A stretch of 64,000 nt of DNA from Humulus lupulus (Eukaryota; Streptophyta; Magnoliopsida; Rosales; Cannabaceae), in contig NC_084801.1 in the NCBI RefSeq assembly GCF_963169125.1, forward strand, positions 79,487,696-79,551,695, given 5' to 3'. The position numbers were made by a program, and so were the translations under genes. The notes beneath the pieces are model-generated. The model was given only the letters and a program-made list of their open reading frames with translations, searched no databases and was not told where the DNA came from. Positions within the stretch are counted from its first letter, which is position 1, and each line of letters begins with the position of its first letter. Positions 11,024-23,563 of the stretch are shown here, piece after piece.

Positions 11024-11037
11024 ATTATCCCCCCTTA
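11024..11037 (-). other. Polypurine tract of D
   Basis: The minus strand reads GTAAGGGGGGATAAT immediately before the 3' LTR. It follows the GAGGACGAAATTTC motif that also precedes the tracts of A and B. Confidence 0.8.
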
Positions 11038-11057
11038 CAGAAATTTCGTCCTCAAAA

Positions 11058-14000
11058 TTACCTGAATAACTCGGGATACCTGTTGACCCTGATTTTGGCC
11101 AACTGACACGGAGTCAAATTTACTTGATGTGGAAAGAGCACGTTGGAAATAATGTGATGACGAAATGATAAAGAACGCAAGGGTTTATAGTGGTTCGGCC
11201 CCAGAATCTGGTAATAACCTATGTCCACTTGAATTGTTATTGATATATGATTCAAAGGAGTGATCAAAGAACTAGTGGTTCAATGAGTTTCACCAACCTC
11301 TGAAGAACAAGACAATATCTCAAATAGAATCACTCTAGTCTCAAATTACTCGAAAGCCAAAAGTCCCTTCCTTGAGCTATCTTTCTCTATTTATAGGCTC
11401 AAGGGGGATTACATGAATTTGTTACAGATATTCTTTCCTAAATAATCGGATACTCAGAAAATTGTGGGAGTCAATTTCGGGATTTACAAAGATCTTTATA
11501 AAAGTATCATGAAGCATGCGGAACCTGCGACCATACCGGTCGCAGGTAAGTTTCAGCTGCCTACTGCTTGTAATTTTTCTTCTGGTCGATACCCTAGCAG
11601 AGTTCCGCCAAGTGTCAGCCACATGTCCGGGAATCACTTGCCACGTCATTCGTGCCAGTTTTTTGGATAACAATACCGATCCTGCATATCTGTCTCAAGC
11701 TCCCAAGTCGCCTCCTCCACCTTGCTGCTCCTCCAGAACACTTTCACTAAGGCGATGGTCTTGCTCCGCAAGACTTTATGTTTTCGATCTAGAATCTAAA
11801 CCAGCTTATCTTCATACGATAAATCATGATCAAGCTGCAAGTTCTCATAACTCAGCACATGCGTAGAATCTGATACATACTTCCGGAGCATGGATGCGTG
11901 AAACACATTGTTAACCCCTAATAGAGCTGGAGGCATCGCCAATCTGTAAGCTACCTCTCGAACCCGCTCTAGAATCTCAAAGGGGCCAACAAACCTAGGG
12001 CTCAGCTTGCCCCTTACTCCAAACTGTTTCACCCCTCTCAAGGGAGAAACTTGGAGAAACACATGGTCGCCGACCTGAAACTCTACGCTCATGTGTCTTA
12101 AGTCTGAGTAACTCTTCTGTCGACTCTAGGAAGCGAGCATTTGAGCTCTAATCTTCTCGATCATCTAATTGGTCCTCTGAACAACCTCAGGAACTAAATA
12201 CCTTCTCTCGCCCGTCTCATCCCAATGGATGGGTAATCTGCACTTCCTCCCGTATAACATCTTATTGTACGAAAACTCAATCAAAGGGAGATATTTACTC
12301 CAAGATCCCCCAAAATCAAGTCGCAGGCTCACAACATATCCTCCAGCATCTGAATCATCCTCTCAGACTGTCCATCTGTCTGAGGATGATAAGCGACACT
12401 AAATCACAACTGTGTGCCCATAGCCTTCTGCAGACTCTCCCAAAACATGATGATGAAGGTGGGATCCCTGTCGGATGCTATCGACCTCGAAGCCCCATGT
12501 AGTCGCACAATTTCCTTCACATACAGTTCAGCATACTACTCCATTGTATAAGTTGTCTTAACATGGAAAAAGTGGGTTGACTTGGTATACCTATCCACAA
12601 TCACCCACACTGAATCATGCTGTCCCACGATCTTCGGTAATCCAACCACGAAGTCCATGGTGATATCCTCCCATTTCCATTCCGAAATCCCAAGAGGCTG
12701 CAGCAACCCTGCTGACCTCTGATGTTCAGCATTTACCTTCTGACAAGTCAAACACTTGGCCACAGATTCCACCACATCCCTCTTCATTCCCGGCCACCAA
12801 TACAACATTCTCAAATCTTAGTACATCTTCGTCGTACCCAAATGTAAGGAATAGGGAGTGGTATGAGACTCATCTAAAATCTCTCACCGGATACCGAAAT
12901 CCATCGAAATGCAAATCCGGCCTTTGTACTTCAATAAACCCATCTCTGAAATAGAAAAGTCCTTAGCCACTCCAGCTAAGACGCCCTCTAGATGCTCTTT
13001 CAACTAGGGATCCTCTCCCTGTGCTTCCTTGATCCTCTCAAGGAGCGTGGACTGAAGAGTGATGTTAACTAGTTGTCCAACTACCAACTCAATACCTGCT
13101 CTAGTCATCTCTTCAGCTAACCTTATCTGATATCTGCCTCGAACTAAATAATTGTCTTGGGCCCTTCCGAATCAATGCGTCAGCCACCACATTGGCCTTC
13201 CCGGGATGGTATAGAATATCACAATCGTAATCCTTTACCAATTCCAGCCAGCCAATGTGTCTGTGCATATTCAGATCCTTCTGAGTAAAGAAGTACTTCA
13301 AACTCTTATGAGCGATGTATATTTCACACTTCTCGCCATACAAATAATGCCTCCAATCCTTTAGTGAAAATACCATCGCTGCCAATTCCAGATCATGTGT
13401 GAGATACCTGTGCTCATACTCCTTCAGTTGTCTCGACACATAGGCTATTATCTTTCCAGGTTGCATTAACACACACCCCAAACCCTACCTGGAAGCATCA
13501 CAGTAGACTACAAACTTTTCATTGTCTGGCAGCAGACTTAATACTGGAGCGGTGATCAGTCACTACTTCAACTCCTTGAAACTATTCTCACACCTGTATG
13601 TCCACACATACTTAGTGTTCTTACACATCAGTTCAATCAATGGTGTGGCTATTCTGGAGAATCCCTCAACGAATTGCCAATAGTACCCTGCCAATCCCAA
13701 AAATATCCTATACTCTGGTACACTACTCGGCCTGGGCCAATCTCTCACTGCCTCTACCTTACTTGGGTCCACCAGAATCCCCTCCTTACTGACAATATGA
13801 CCTAGAAATGCTACTTGGGTAGCCAAAACTCACACTTGCTGAACTTAGCATATATCTTATGCTCTCTTAACCATTGTAGTGCCAGGCGTAGATGCTGCTC
13901 ATGCTCTGTCTATGATTAAGAGTACACTAGTATGTCATCAATGAATACGATCACAAACTTGTCCAGATAATCCTTGAAGACCATATTCATCAAATCCATA

Positions 14001-14990
14001 AAAGGCTGTTGGGGCATTGGTTAATCCAAAGGACATGACCAGGAATTCATAGTTTCCATACTTTGTGTGGAAAGCGGTCTTTGGTATGTCCTCCTCTTTA
14101 ATCCTTAATTGGTGGTAGCCTGCCCGAAGGTCAGCCTTGGAGAACATTGTCTTCTCCTGTAGTTGATCAAACAAGTCATCTATCATAGGCAGTGGGCACT
14201 TATTCTTGATGGTCAACTTGTTCAACTCTCTGCAGTCAATACACATCCTTAAGGATCAATCCTTCTTCTTGACGAACAACACTAGAGCACCCCAAGGCGA
14301 AAAACTTGGTCTGATGAATCCTAAATCCAGTAACTCCTACAATTGAATTTTCAGTTCTTTCAACTCTGTCAGAGCCATTCTATAAGGTGTCCTAGACACT
14401 GGCTCTGCCCCTGGTGCCAACTCTATGATGAACTCAATCTCTCGGTATGGTGGCAACTCTGTAAAGTCTGCAAGGAACAAATCGGGAAACTCGCATACTA
14501 ATCTGGTCTCATCCGGTTCAACCGAAACAACTCTAGAAATATCCACAATGTTCGCTAGGAATCCTATGCAACCCTTTTGCGTTAGGTCTCTAGCCTTTAG
14601 TGTAGTAATCATAGGTACTCACAGTCCACTCACTGTCCCCACGAATACAAAGGGTACCTCCCCTTCCGGTTCAAAGGTCACCATCTTGCGCTTCCAGTCA
14701 ATCGTCGCCCCGTACATTGATAACAAATCCATTCCTAGAATCATATCAAAGTCATCCATTGCTAACTCAATCTCTACTGGCAATGCTCTAACCCATCTCC
14801 TAGAGACTACCAGTTCACAAGATGGCAACAAAGTCTAAAATCCCCTAGCATACAAATCACTAGGTCTACACAACCGATCTATCACTCTAGTAGATACAAA
14901 TGAATGAGTACTAGCCCTTGAGTCAATCAATGTAGTAAAATAAGATCCAACACTAGAAATTTGACCTGTCACGACCGAGGGGCTATCCTT
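11058..14990 (-). pseudogene. pol: pol pseudogene of D (protease, RT, RNase H, integrase, chromodomain)
   Basis: Relics lie in polyprotein order on the minus strand. The protease region includes DMILGMDLL (about 14830-14619). Reverse transcriptase starts upstream of 14612 and runs through [14 protein letters not shown] and [17 protein letters not shown] (14246-13938); the FIDDIL catalytic box near 13950 is intact. The connection domain includes AFLGHIVSKEGI (13826-13563). RNase H with [27 protein letters not shown] spacing is at 13481-13113. The integrase zinc-finger end and core (CLTCQ, ITMDFVVGLP) are at 12814-12536 in another frame. The C-terminal block with VGDHVFLQVSP and VFHASMLRKYV (12092-11796) precedes a chromodomain-like tail that is split by solo LTR E and ends at 11058. 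There are many in-frame stops and at least two frame changes. It is non-functional. Confidence 0.88.
11081..11672 (-). mobile_element. E: solo LTR of the Tat (element I) type
   Basis: 592 bp from TGTTGACC to GGATAACA in plus coordinates, with perfect 5-bp TSDs, ATACC, at 11076-11080 and 11673-11677. It is homologous along its length to the 5' LTR of I (53617-54215), including the TATTTATA block (TATAAATA on the minus strand) near 11393. There is no internal region, so it arose by recombination between the two LTRs of a former element. It interrupts the last codons of D's pol. Confidence 0.93.
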
Positions 14991-15370
14991 AGCCTCAGTC
15001 TAGGTCAAGGTAAATACTCTGACAGGAGTAAGACTGTTGCTCTGTTTTGGCTCTTCCTTCCTGGCTTGTGACAGTCCTTCCTGGCTTTTGGGAAGTCCTT
15101 CCTTAGATGACTAATGCTCCCACAAGTATAGCAGGCTTTGATCCTGGACTCTCCCTGATGTCATCGTCTGCACTGAGGACATACTGGGAAACTCCTCCAG
15201 TTGTCTCCCCCGCCCTGACAGCCACTGAAAGCACCTCGTGCCCTCCTATCTGAGCCAAGAGGAACAAAAGAATCTGGGGCCTTTCTCTTTTAGTCACTGG
15301 GACCACTACCCCGGCTAGATCCAGTAAAAGGAGGTACCATCCTCCAAGCATCGCGCCTAGCGGCGCCCTC

Positions 15371-16129
15371 TCACCAAATCTGATCCTCAGCCCCCTTAGT
15401 TGTATGGGCCTTCTCCACTACTTGTGCATATGTGGTAGTTCCTGGATCCAGAGTTATCATAACATTCAATCCCCGCACAAAATGATCCCTCTGTGCCATG
15501 TCAGTAGGAACCAAATTCGGCACAAACTTCGCTAACCGGTCAAACTTCAAAGCATACTCAGTAACCGTCATCCGGTTCTGAGTCAGGTTTGTAAACTCAT
15601 CCACCTTCGCAGCTCAGACTGCGACACTGTAATACTTTTCATTGAAAATATTTCTGAATTCTTCCCAAGTCATGACTGCAACATTCCTTCTCTGAGACAC
15701 AACATCCCACCAAATGCAAGCATCTTCTCTCAATATATAAATGGCGTAGGCTACTCTCTCATTCCCTTCCACCCTCATGAAATCCAGGATGGAAGAAATC
15801 ATGTTCATCCACTACTCTACCCGTAGTGGGTCTGTGCCACCCTCAAATGTGGGAGAATGTTGCTTCCTAAACCTTTCATACAAAGGTTCCCACCTATTTT
15901 CCATAACATGTTGGACTGGCACTGGTGCCACAGCCTGTGGAACCTGTAACCTAATACCCTCAAGAGGGGTCTGCTGCCTCAACTATCGAAGCTCTTCCTC
16001 TATTCGATGAAGTCTAGCTTCCATCTCGGCAAATAACTATTTCCAATTCGGTGGGGCAGGTGGAGGGTCCTGACCCTGGTTGTCATCCTTGGCCCTATTT
16101 TCGTGGAGTCTGATTGATCGCCTAGGCAT
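15371..16129 (-). pseudogene. gag: gag pseudogene of D
   Basis: The minus-strand frame opens at 16129 with the basic start MPRRSIRLHENR, as in Tekay-type gag. It continues in one frame to 15371 through the capsid-type gag domain (ACIWWDVV, TWEEFRNIFNEKYY, QNRMTVTEYALKFDRLAKF, HFVRGL). Stops interrupt the frame near 16037, after 15808 upstream of the capsid block, and at 15614. The zinc-knuckle segment follows at about 15350-15100 in a degraded state with no clean frame. It would have been the virus-particle protein. Gag and pol relics are in different frames. Confidence 0.85.
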
Positions 16130-16448
16130 TACTACAATATGTCTACAATCAATGACGTCACGCATCATGCATGATAACAGCATCCAATACCACCTCCCAA
16201 TCTCATCAATCAACCACAAGCAGCAAGTTAACAAGTCACACATAGCATACAACAATCAAGGGGGCCATGCCCTAACATCATGCATATAACAACAAATTCA
16301 TCATGCTTTATCTATATATTCTCAGGCAAACAGGGCAATTTAAGCAAGAAATTAAGCATATAACTCATTAATTACCAACCAACCCTGAGTCGAGCTTGTC
16401 ACTGACAGCGAGCATACATGTTCGGTCGATCTCCAAGAACCATAAACC

Positions 16449-16468
16449 TTGGCACTCCCTGATACCAA
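16449..16468 (-). other. Primer binding site of D (initiator Met tRNA)
   Basis: The minus strand reads TGGTATCAGGGAGTGCCAAG two bases after the 5' LTR. TGGTATCAG matches the complement of the plant initiator methionine tRNA 3' end. It is one of the commonest gypsy and copia primer sites. Confidence 0.85.
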
Positions 16469-17887
16469 GTTGTAACGCCCTACTTCCTTAGAGTCGTTAC
16501 TATGTGAGTTAAAAATGTGCCATTAGCTTGCTAATCGAGGTTTTAGGTTAAAAGTGTGACTAAACTGAAGTAAAACTCGTTTAATGACAATAATCATAAT
16601 AATAAAAATTTGGACATTCATTGAAATCATAAAAAGTTATACAGTTGGGATCCCAAAATATTGTTTAGAAAATATATTAAACCCAATAAAATATAATGAC
16701 AGTTGACCTAAGCGACTGTAACGACCCCAAATTCGCTAATGAGGCTTAAGGGCCTTGATTAGTGTGTTGGGAGGGCATTATTGGGTTAAATGTGATTTGA
16801 ATGATTTTATTGATTTAAATGCATAATTATATGATTAATAATGCTTGTATGATTATATTGGTATTAATGTGATATGTATATATGGTAATTGTGAGAACCA
16901 CGTTATTTTGTGGGTAGGTCTGCAGAGCACGACTCGAGACGATCATAGGGCTAGTTAGCGGGGAAAAGTCACAACAGGGCTTAACAGTTGACTTTGGATA
17001 AGTCAGGGGTATTTCAGGTATCGGGTCACTATTTAGACTATCGGGTTATGAAAATAAATATATGGAGATATATTTGAGGTTAGGAAGTCTGGGCGGGAAT
17101 ATTGGGGAATTTTACCGTTTTGCCCTCGGGGACGTTTCCGGCACCCCGAGCCTCGGGATTGACTTAATGGGATAAGATTGGACTGAAGCTTTAGAAAATA
17201 GTAGACAGAAAATTAAATCGACCCTTTATTCAGTTTTTTTTTTCTCTCTCTCTCTCTCTCAAGGAAAACCACAAAGGAAAAACAGAGAATTTCTGGGATT
17301 TTAAGCTGGGAATTCAGTGGGGATTTGAAGCTAAGCTCAGAGATTATCCAGGATATATTTAATCAAGGCTAAGGTAAGGATCAAACTATGTTTTTGCAGT
17401 TTCAATTCTGAGTTTTCAGCTGGGTATTGAGGTGATTTCAATTTTGATGTTTAAGGTGGAATTTGAGCTGGAAAGCTTTGGAAATCAGCTGGGTTTTGAT
17501 TAGGGAAAGGATTCCATTGAAGGGGTAAGCTTTAATTTATAAATTAGAGGTTTAAATCTAAGCCTTGACTGGTTGGTTTTGAGTGTTTATGCTCTTAAGT
17601 TGCAGGAATTATAAGTATGACTTCTATGAGTTTAAGTTGACTTTTTCTGTTGAATTGTGTAGTTTAACTTGTTCTGAAAGTGTTGGGGTTGTTGGGTGTT
17701 GAAGTAGGGAGCATAAGGGTGGTTTTGGCTAAGGTATTAAGCCTAGAAATGGTGGGAATTCTGGGTTCGAAGGGAAGGGCCGCGGCTCTGCTCTAGAGCG
17801 ATGCGGCCCTAGGTTGAAGATGAGCCAAGGAGGCTCGGCCAGGGGTGAGCACCACGACACCCAATGCTAGGGTCACAGCGCGTGTCT

Positions 17888-19515
17888 TTGTGTGTGTTAT
17901 GGTTAAGTATAGTGTGATAGCATAAAGGACCTGATCTATGGTAAGGATATGGAAATTTGGGAGTGCATCACGATTTGGGCACTCCCAGGCATAAATTGAC
18001 GCGAGGATGGATCGAACCTTGCTGGAGGTGAAAGAATGAACATGGTTGATATACTTGGAGCGTTAAGTTGACAGTCATGCATATCATAAGGTGCTTGAGT
18101 ATTGGGTATTAGTAAGAAAGATAACGTTGAGACCCAGATGTGGTGAAAAGTAACAGACGGATGATCAGTGTTTGAAATCCTCGATTAAGCGAGGGGAAAT
18201 TTAATTGGAGGCGGAATTCCTAACTGAGAGGCATGTGACAGTCAAGGAATAACGCCATATATTGTAATGGAGTGGACAAGGCAACGACTGAGATTGGCAT
18301 AACGTTAGTAGGTAATGATTAGCTGGTGAGTGTCACTGGACTATGGAATCTGAAGTGTTGGCTTTGGTTGAAGCAGGGAAGAACCCTGCCAAGGTGATAC
18401 AAGTTAGGATACCAGGATTGGATGAAGGATCCAATTAGATTTGGTTTATGAATGAGAATTCTAAATGGATATCATTCCACCTCCTAGGGTACGTTGTACC
18501 GGGAGGCTTGAGCGGGTGACAGAACCTAGTGTTTTCCTTGGACCCTGAGGGGTTAGGTGATGTGGTGGTGTATTGTGGGAATAGACCACAATAGACCTTA
18601 AGTAAGGTATCCAGACATGAAAAGTTTTAACTCAGTCGATCGAGTTAATGTAGTTGGGTCAAGTGAACTAGTTTCAGGGTAGAACGTCGATGATACTGAA
18701 TTAAGACCCTATAGTATTTTAAATTTTTGAATGGATCTAGAGAACGAAAAGAACAGAGTGGGAATCTGGAATTATCAGTTGATTGCAAGTGAAATAGCAG
18801 TCTGAAAGCTTATCAGATATCTTAAAGAATTAAGCGCTGAGTATGCGAATACTTGAGATACTAATTGAAGTGTAATCCCTGATAAGTTAGTCGTGGTGGC
18901 AAATGCTGGCGTCTTGTTAATGTAACACGACATAGGACATGGTAAGAGGTGAAGGATAGTGAATACTACGGTTTGGCATTAGTTCAGAGAGAAAGCCAAA
19001 AAGGTTGTTGAAATTCTTAAGGCAGGAGTGTCTGCCTATCTGGGAGAATAAAGAAACTGGTAAATTGTTAAAAATTTTGAGAAAATAAAGCTTCGGGATG
19101 AAAGAGTTGTATCTCTCTACATAATAACAGACGAAGATTTGTATGGTATTCAGGGAAGGAAGGGAGAGTTCTGACTCTTGATTCAATATAGATTCTGAAG
19201 TTGTACCAAGGGTTAGGCCAGCGGGGCCTACAAGTTGATCCCACCTGGTAGGGGTGATGGCTTATCAGTATCTCTGGAATTGGGAATAAGACAGCGAGGT
19301 AATCATTGTAATCTAGGCAGACCCTGAAGCTTCAGCAGGGTTGCGGTGTAAACGAGGGGCTAACGAAAGTATGGCTATTAGACAAGATCTTGTGGGACAA
19401 GATTGTTACACCTGTAAGAGTGCTGTTGAGAAGTAAAGTAAGGCGGTGGACCTTGGAAATTTTTGGTCAAAGTTGTGGGATTACTGACTGATGTGTTTGG
19501 GTAAATTTTGAGGAC
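17888..19515 (+). other. Internal region of A, no supported genes
   Basis: 1.6 kb with stops in all frames. It is homologous to the non-coding interior of B and ends in the AGGACGAAATTTTTATG motif, the residual end of a chromovirus pol plus polypurine tract. Confidence 0.75.
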
Positions 19516-19540
19516 GAAATTTTTATGAGGAGGGGATAGT
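19516..19540 (+). other. Polypurine tract of A
   Basis: GAAATTTTTATGAGGAGGGG followed by ATAGT abuts the LTR start TGTAACGACC. The identical signal occurs on the minus strand of B (23539-23563). Confidence 0.85.
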
Positions 19541-20775
19541 TGTAACGACCCCAAATTCGCTAATAAGGCTTAAGGGCTTTTATTAGTTTGCCTGGAGGGT
19601 ATATTGGGATTTTTGTGTGACTTTATTGAGTAAAACGCATGGTTATGATTTAAAGCATGTTATATGACTATTTGACTATTTGAGATGCATGACTATGTGT
19701 ATTAGTATGCATGTAGGCCCTGATTGTGTTGGAAGGGCATAATTGTAATTTTGGCCATTTTGGGCATAACTGTATTGATATGTGCTGATTGTTGAGACCA
19801 CATTGTGATGTGGATGTATCTGTGATTTGTGACTCGAGACGATCCCAGAGAGAGCAGATTAGCGGAAAAGTCTAGGCGGGAATTTATACCCGGCTCGGAG
19901 CGGGCCTGGGGGCATAAACAGGAATTTAGAGAATATATTCAGATTAATTTTGATAATGAGGAATACATATTTGGTGATTTATCAGGTATTGGGAAGCAAC
20001 GGGAAAATAATAGAGACACTTGAGGAATTAGCGGGAATTGGGTAAAATGACTAAAATGGCCCTGCATGGACAAAAGGGTTTAGAATTAATAGGGAGGGCA
20101 TTTTGGTCAATTGGATTCTTAGAGATAGATTAAATGAGGCTTTATATAGTGAGTGGGATTGTTAGAGAGTGTGAGAAATCTGAAGGAAAAGAAAGAAAAA
20201 GAAAAGAGAGAAAAACAAAGGGTTTTCCTAAAAGGGCGGTTTGAGGATTCTAGCACCATTTCTCTTCAAATTTCTTGGGGCAAAGCTCAGAGGAGAGCTA
20301 GGATAGGCTGAGCATCAAGGATCCTAAGCTAGGCTTGAAGATTTGGCAAGGGATTAGCAAGATCACATCAATGTTTGAGGTAAGTTTTTAGAGTTTTCAG
20401 TTTTGGGTTTTGACTGGTTTGGGCTGTGTATCTAAGCTGGATTGATGGGAATCTTAGGGGAATTTCTGGGCAAGATTTGAGAAGAGAAAGCTAAGGAGTT
20501 CTAGGAGTTGATTCAAAGTCGATATTTCATCAACGGTATGAATTCTAAGCCTTTAACTTGATGTTTGACTGAATTTCTGGGTTTAGGGTTCATCTATGGT
20601 GAATCTTGAGATTTGGGATGCATGAGCTTGGGTTTTGAGATTTGGGGATGCTTGGGATGAGTGTAGAGTGTTTATAAGCTTGATTTTGAGTTCTGTGAAG
20701 ATTTGGGGAAGTTTGGGTTGAGATTGGCTCAAAGAAATCGCAAAAAAAGAAAACTTGTGTTGCCTGCCTGCAACT

Positions 20776-20884
20776 AGCGCTACAGCGCTAGTCTTTGGGC
20801 GCTGTAGCGCTAGGCCCTGTTTCTGGGTGGTGCGGTTCTGCTTGTAGTGCTAGAGCGCTCTCTTTTGAGCGCTGTAGCGCTACC
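20776..20884 (+). repeat. GCGCTGTAGCGC palindrome cluster
   Basis: Four GCGCTA/TAGCGC palindromes fall within about 110 bp of A's LTR: TAGCGCTACAGCGCTA, GCGCTGTAGCGC, CTAGAGCGC and GCGCTGTAGCGC. They could fold into hairpins in the transcript. B has a different palindrome at the equivalent place (22404-22488). Confidence 0.85.
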
Positions 20885-21266
20885 CTGTTCCCAGAAAGGG
20901 GTTTTTGGGTTATTTTTAAGGGATTTCGACCTAGAGTTCGGGGTTCGATTCCACCATCTTGTTTTGTGGATCTAGAACTTCCCGAGGGCCTCGGGATTGG
21001 TCCCGAGGCTAGGTTTTCGGACTTGAGGTTCGGTGATGACTTTGACCTATGGCTGTGTTTAGGTGTGCGCTAGGGCTCGAGTGGGATCGTGCTCAAGGAG
21101 TCAAGTGATGAAAGCTATCAATTGACAGGTAAGAAAACTGTAGCACTCGAGAACAGGGCGTGGGCCCATAGTGTTATTGCAAGGCATGGCCCTAGACTGT
21201 ATTACATGCTAGAATATAACCTTATTTGAATTATCATATGTTTTAAGGAATATCTCGAATTGTACG

Positions 21267-23538
21267 TGTAACGCCCTACTTCCTTAGAGCCGTTACTTAG
21301 TGAGTTTTAAGACAAAACAGTGTGCAAAGATCCCGCTAACCGAGGTTTTGAAACGAAAGTGTGACTAATTAAAAGTTAAGGCTGTAATCTTAGAAAAATG
21401 CGTTGTTTCAATAAAACTCCTAATATTAAACATTGGGATCCCAAAATAAGGTTTGAAAACTATTTACATCTTAAAAATGAGTTCACAGTTGATAAATCAT
21501 AAAAATCATAGATTATTACAGCCATTTTCAAATAAACCCCCAACCAAAGCAGTCGGGCAGGCCAAACATGTACGCGTCGCTTCACGCTCTCCGTACTCAT
21601 GGTTGGTTGACTCAGTCATTGCCCTACCTGCAACACAGAGCACCCGTGAGCCGAAGCCCAGCAAGAAAACTCATGCAGAACATAACATATGCAATGTATA
21701 CAGTTTATCATAACAGACAATCCTCAAATAAACAAGGCAACCATTAGACTAAGCAAACACGGCCATGCCGCCCCAGAGACCATACCAAAGCCCTGGGGTA
21801 TCGGTTCTCACCGCGAGGATAACTCATGTATCCCTTGGGTCCCACCCTGAATATAACATAACACATGTATCCACCGGGCCCCGCCCTGACTATAGCATCC
21901 CATGTGCTAGGTGTTACTTTCGGCCCACGGCCGCCCCGGCCTACGCCGTACTCGGCCCACGGACGCCCCGGCTTACGCCGTACTCGGCCCTTGCCGTTCA
22001 TTTCATCATAATCACACATATAATATAACACAACAACATGCAATCAAATATTAATTCATTTAAGTCTGCATCCTAACATGTGATGCAATATAGGGCCGCG
22101 CCCTGCAATCATACTATGGGCCCACGCCCTATCCTACGGGTGTTATAGTTTTCTTACCTGAATTTCGAGCCTCCTGATGCACTAAAGCCGCGAGCACGGT
22201 TCTCAAGCACGAGCCTCACCAACAACCTAGTCACAACACACAAGAAACATCCCTCAATACTAATCAACCCAAAACCACTTTCCGGGACCAATCCCGCACT
22301 CTCGGGACCTCTAAAACCTTAAAACAACACCCCGGAGACATCCCCCGAACCCCCGGAGCAAAGGCCTAAAATTGCCTAAAAATGATGCCCTGAATTTAGC
22401 CTTGTGCCGCGGCACCACATCCTTGTGCCGCGGCACCCAACAGTCAGAGGCTCCCTCGCCGCGGCACAAAAAACCTGTGTCGCGGCACGCCTTCGCAGAC
22501 CCAGAATTCTGGGTTTTCTCCTGCGTTTTCTCCGAGCTAAAACCTTCCCAATTCATACCAAACCAATACCCAAACCCCAAAATCAAATCCAAACTTCATA
22601 TGACCCATCTAGCAACCCATAAACATCATCAAAGCAACCAAACACACAATCAAATCCCCAAAATCCACATCCTTGATTTCAATTTCAGAAAATTAAAAAA
22701 ACTCAAAGTTCAAACTTAAACCATGCTCAAATCTCTTAACCCATGACATAATCTAGCCTTAAATGTGTATAAAATTCCTTACCTCATTTGGAGAATCCAT
22801 CCCTAAGCTTCCTTCATCTCCTAGGTCTCCAACTTCTCCTTCTCTTCTTCTTCTTCTTCCTCATGCCCTAGCTTTTCCCTCTCTTTTCTCTTCTCTTCAA
22901 ACTCTTTCAAGACCAAAATGGTTAAGCCCCAAACCGTGTACCCCATAAAACCAGCTGCCATTTATCTAATTCCCAACCAAATGACCATTTTGCCCCTCCT
23001 TGCCTATCCTTTCCTACCTAAACCTCAAGGGCATTTAAGTCCTTTCATTTCTACCATTTTCTTTCTAAAACTTGTTACTCTCAGCAGTAACTAATGGTTA
23101 CCCAGGTTACTAAATCTCCAATAACCATGACCCGCTAAATCTCAACTTAACCATAAAATTCCCAAAGTACCCCTGGGCTCCTCCCGAGCCGGGTATAGAT
23201 ATCCCGTTGTGACCCTGAAGTTAAATTGCTCTCTAGGACCGTCTCGGCACGTGCATCACAAAATAACACCACACTCACGTGGTACAAATCATGGAATACA
23301 ATTATCACAAATATGCCCTCGGTGGGCTAAAATTACAATTATGCCCTTCAAACACAATCAGGGCCTACATGCATACTAATACACCTATACATGCGTCTCA
23401 GATAAATAAATTGTCAAATAACATGCTTTAAATCATAACCATGCATTTAACTCATAGAATCACACATAATTCCCATCGTGCCCTCCTGGCACGCTAATCA
23501 AGGCCCTTAAGCCTTATTAGCGAATTTGGGTCGTTACA
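21267..23538 (-). mobile_element. 3' LTR of B
   Basis: In plus coordinates it begins TGTAACGCCC and ends GGGTCGTTACA. It contains four GTGCCGCGGCAC-type palindromes at 22404-22488 and a short TTC tract near 22836. Small frames in it are repeated exactly in the other LTR but are not genes. Confidence 0.95.
22404..22488. repeat. GTGCCGCGGCAC palindrome cluster
   Basis: Two perfect 12-bp palindromes (22404-22415 and 22425-22436) and two near copies (about 22457 and 22477) lie in B's 3' LTR. The same set recurs in the 5' LTR at 29101-29185. Confidence 0.92.
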
Positions 23539-23563
23539 ACTATCCCCTCCTCATAAAAATTTC
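23539..23563 (-). other. Polypurine tract of B
   Basis: The minus strand reads ATGAGGAGGGGATAGT up to the LTR, preceded by the GAGGACGAAATTTTT motif. It is the same as in A. Confidence 0.88.

Noticed and set aside
21453..22948. Frames of 60-115 codons that recur exactly at 28150-29645
   Set aside because: Conservation is explained by the two young LTRs of B, not by coding function.
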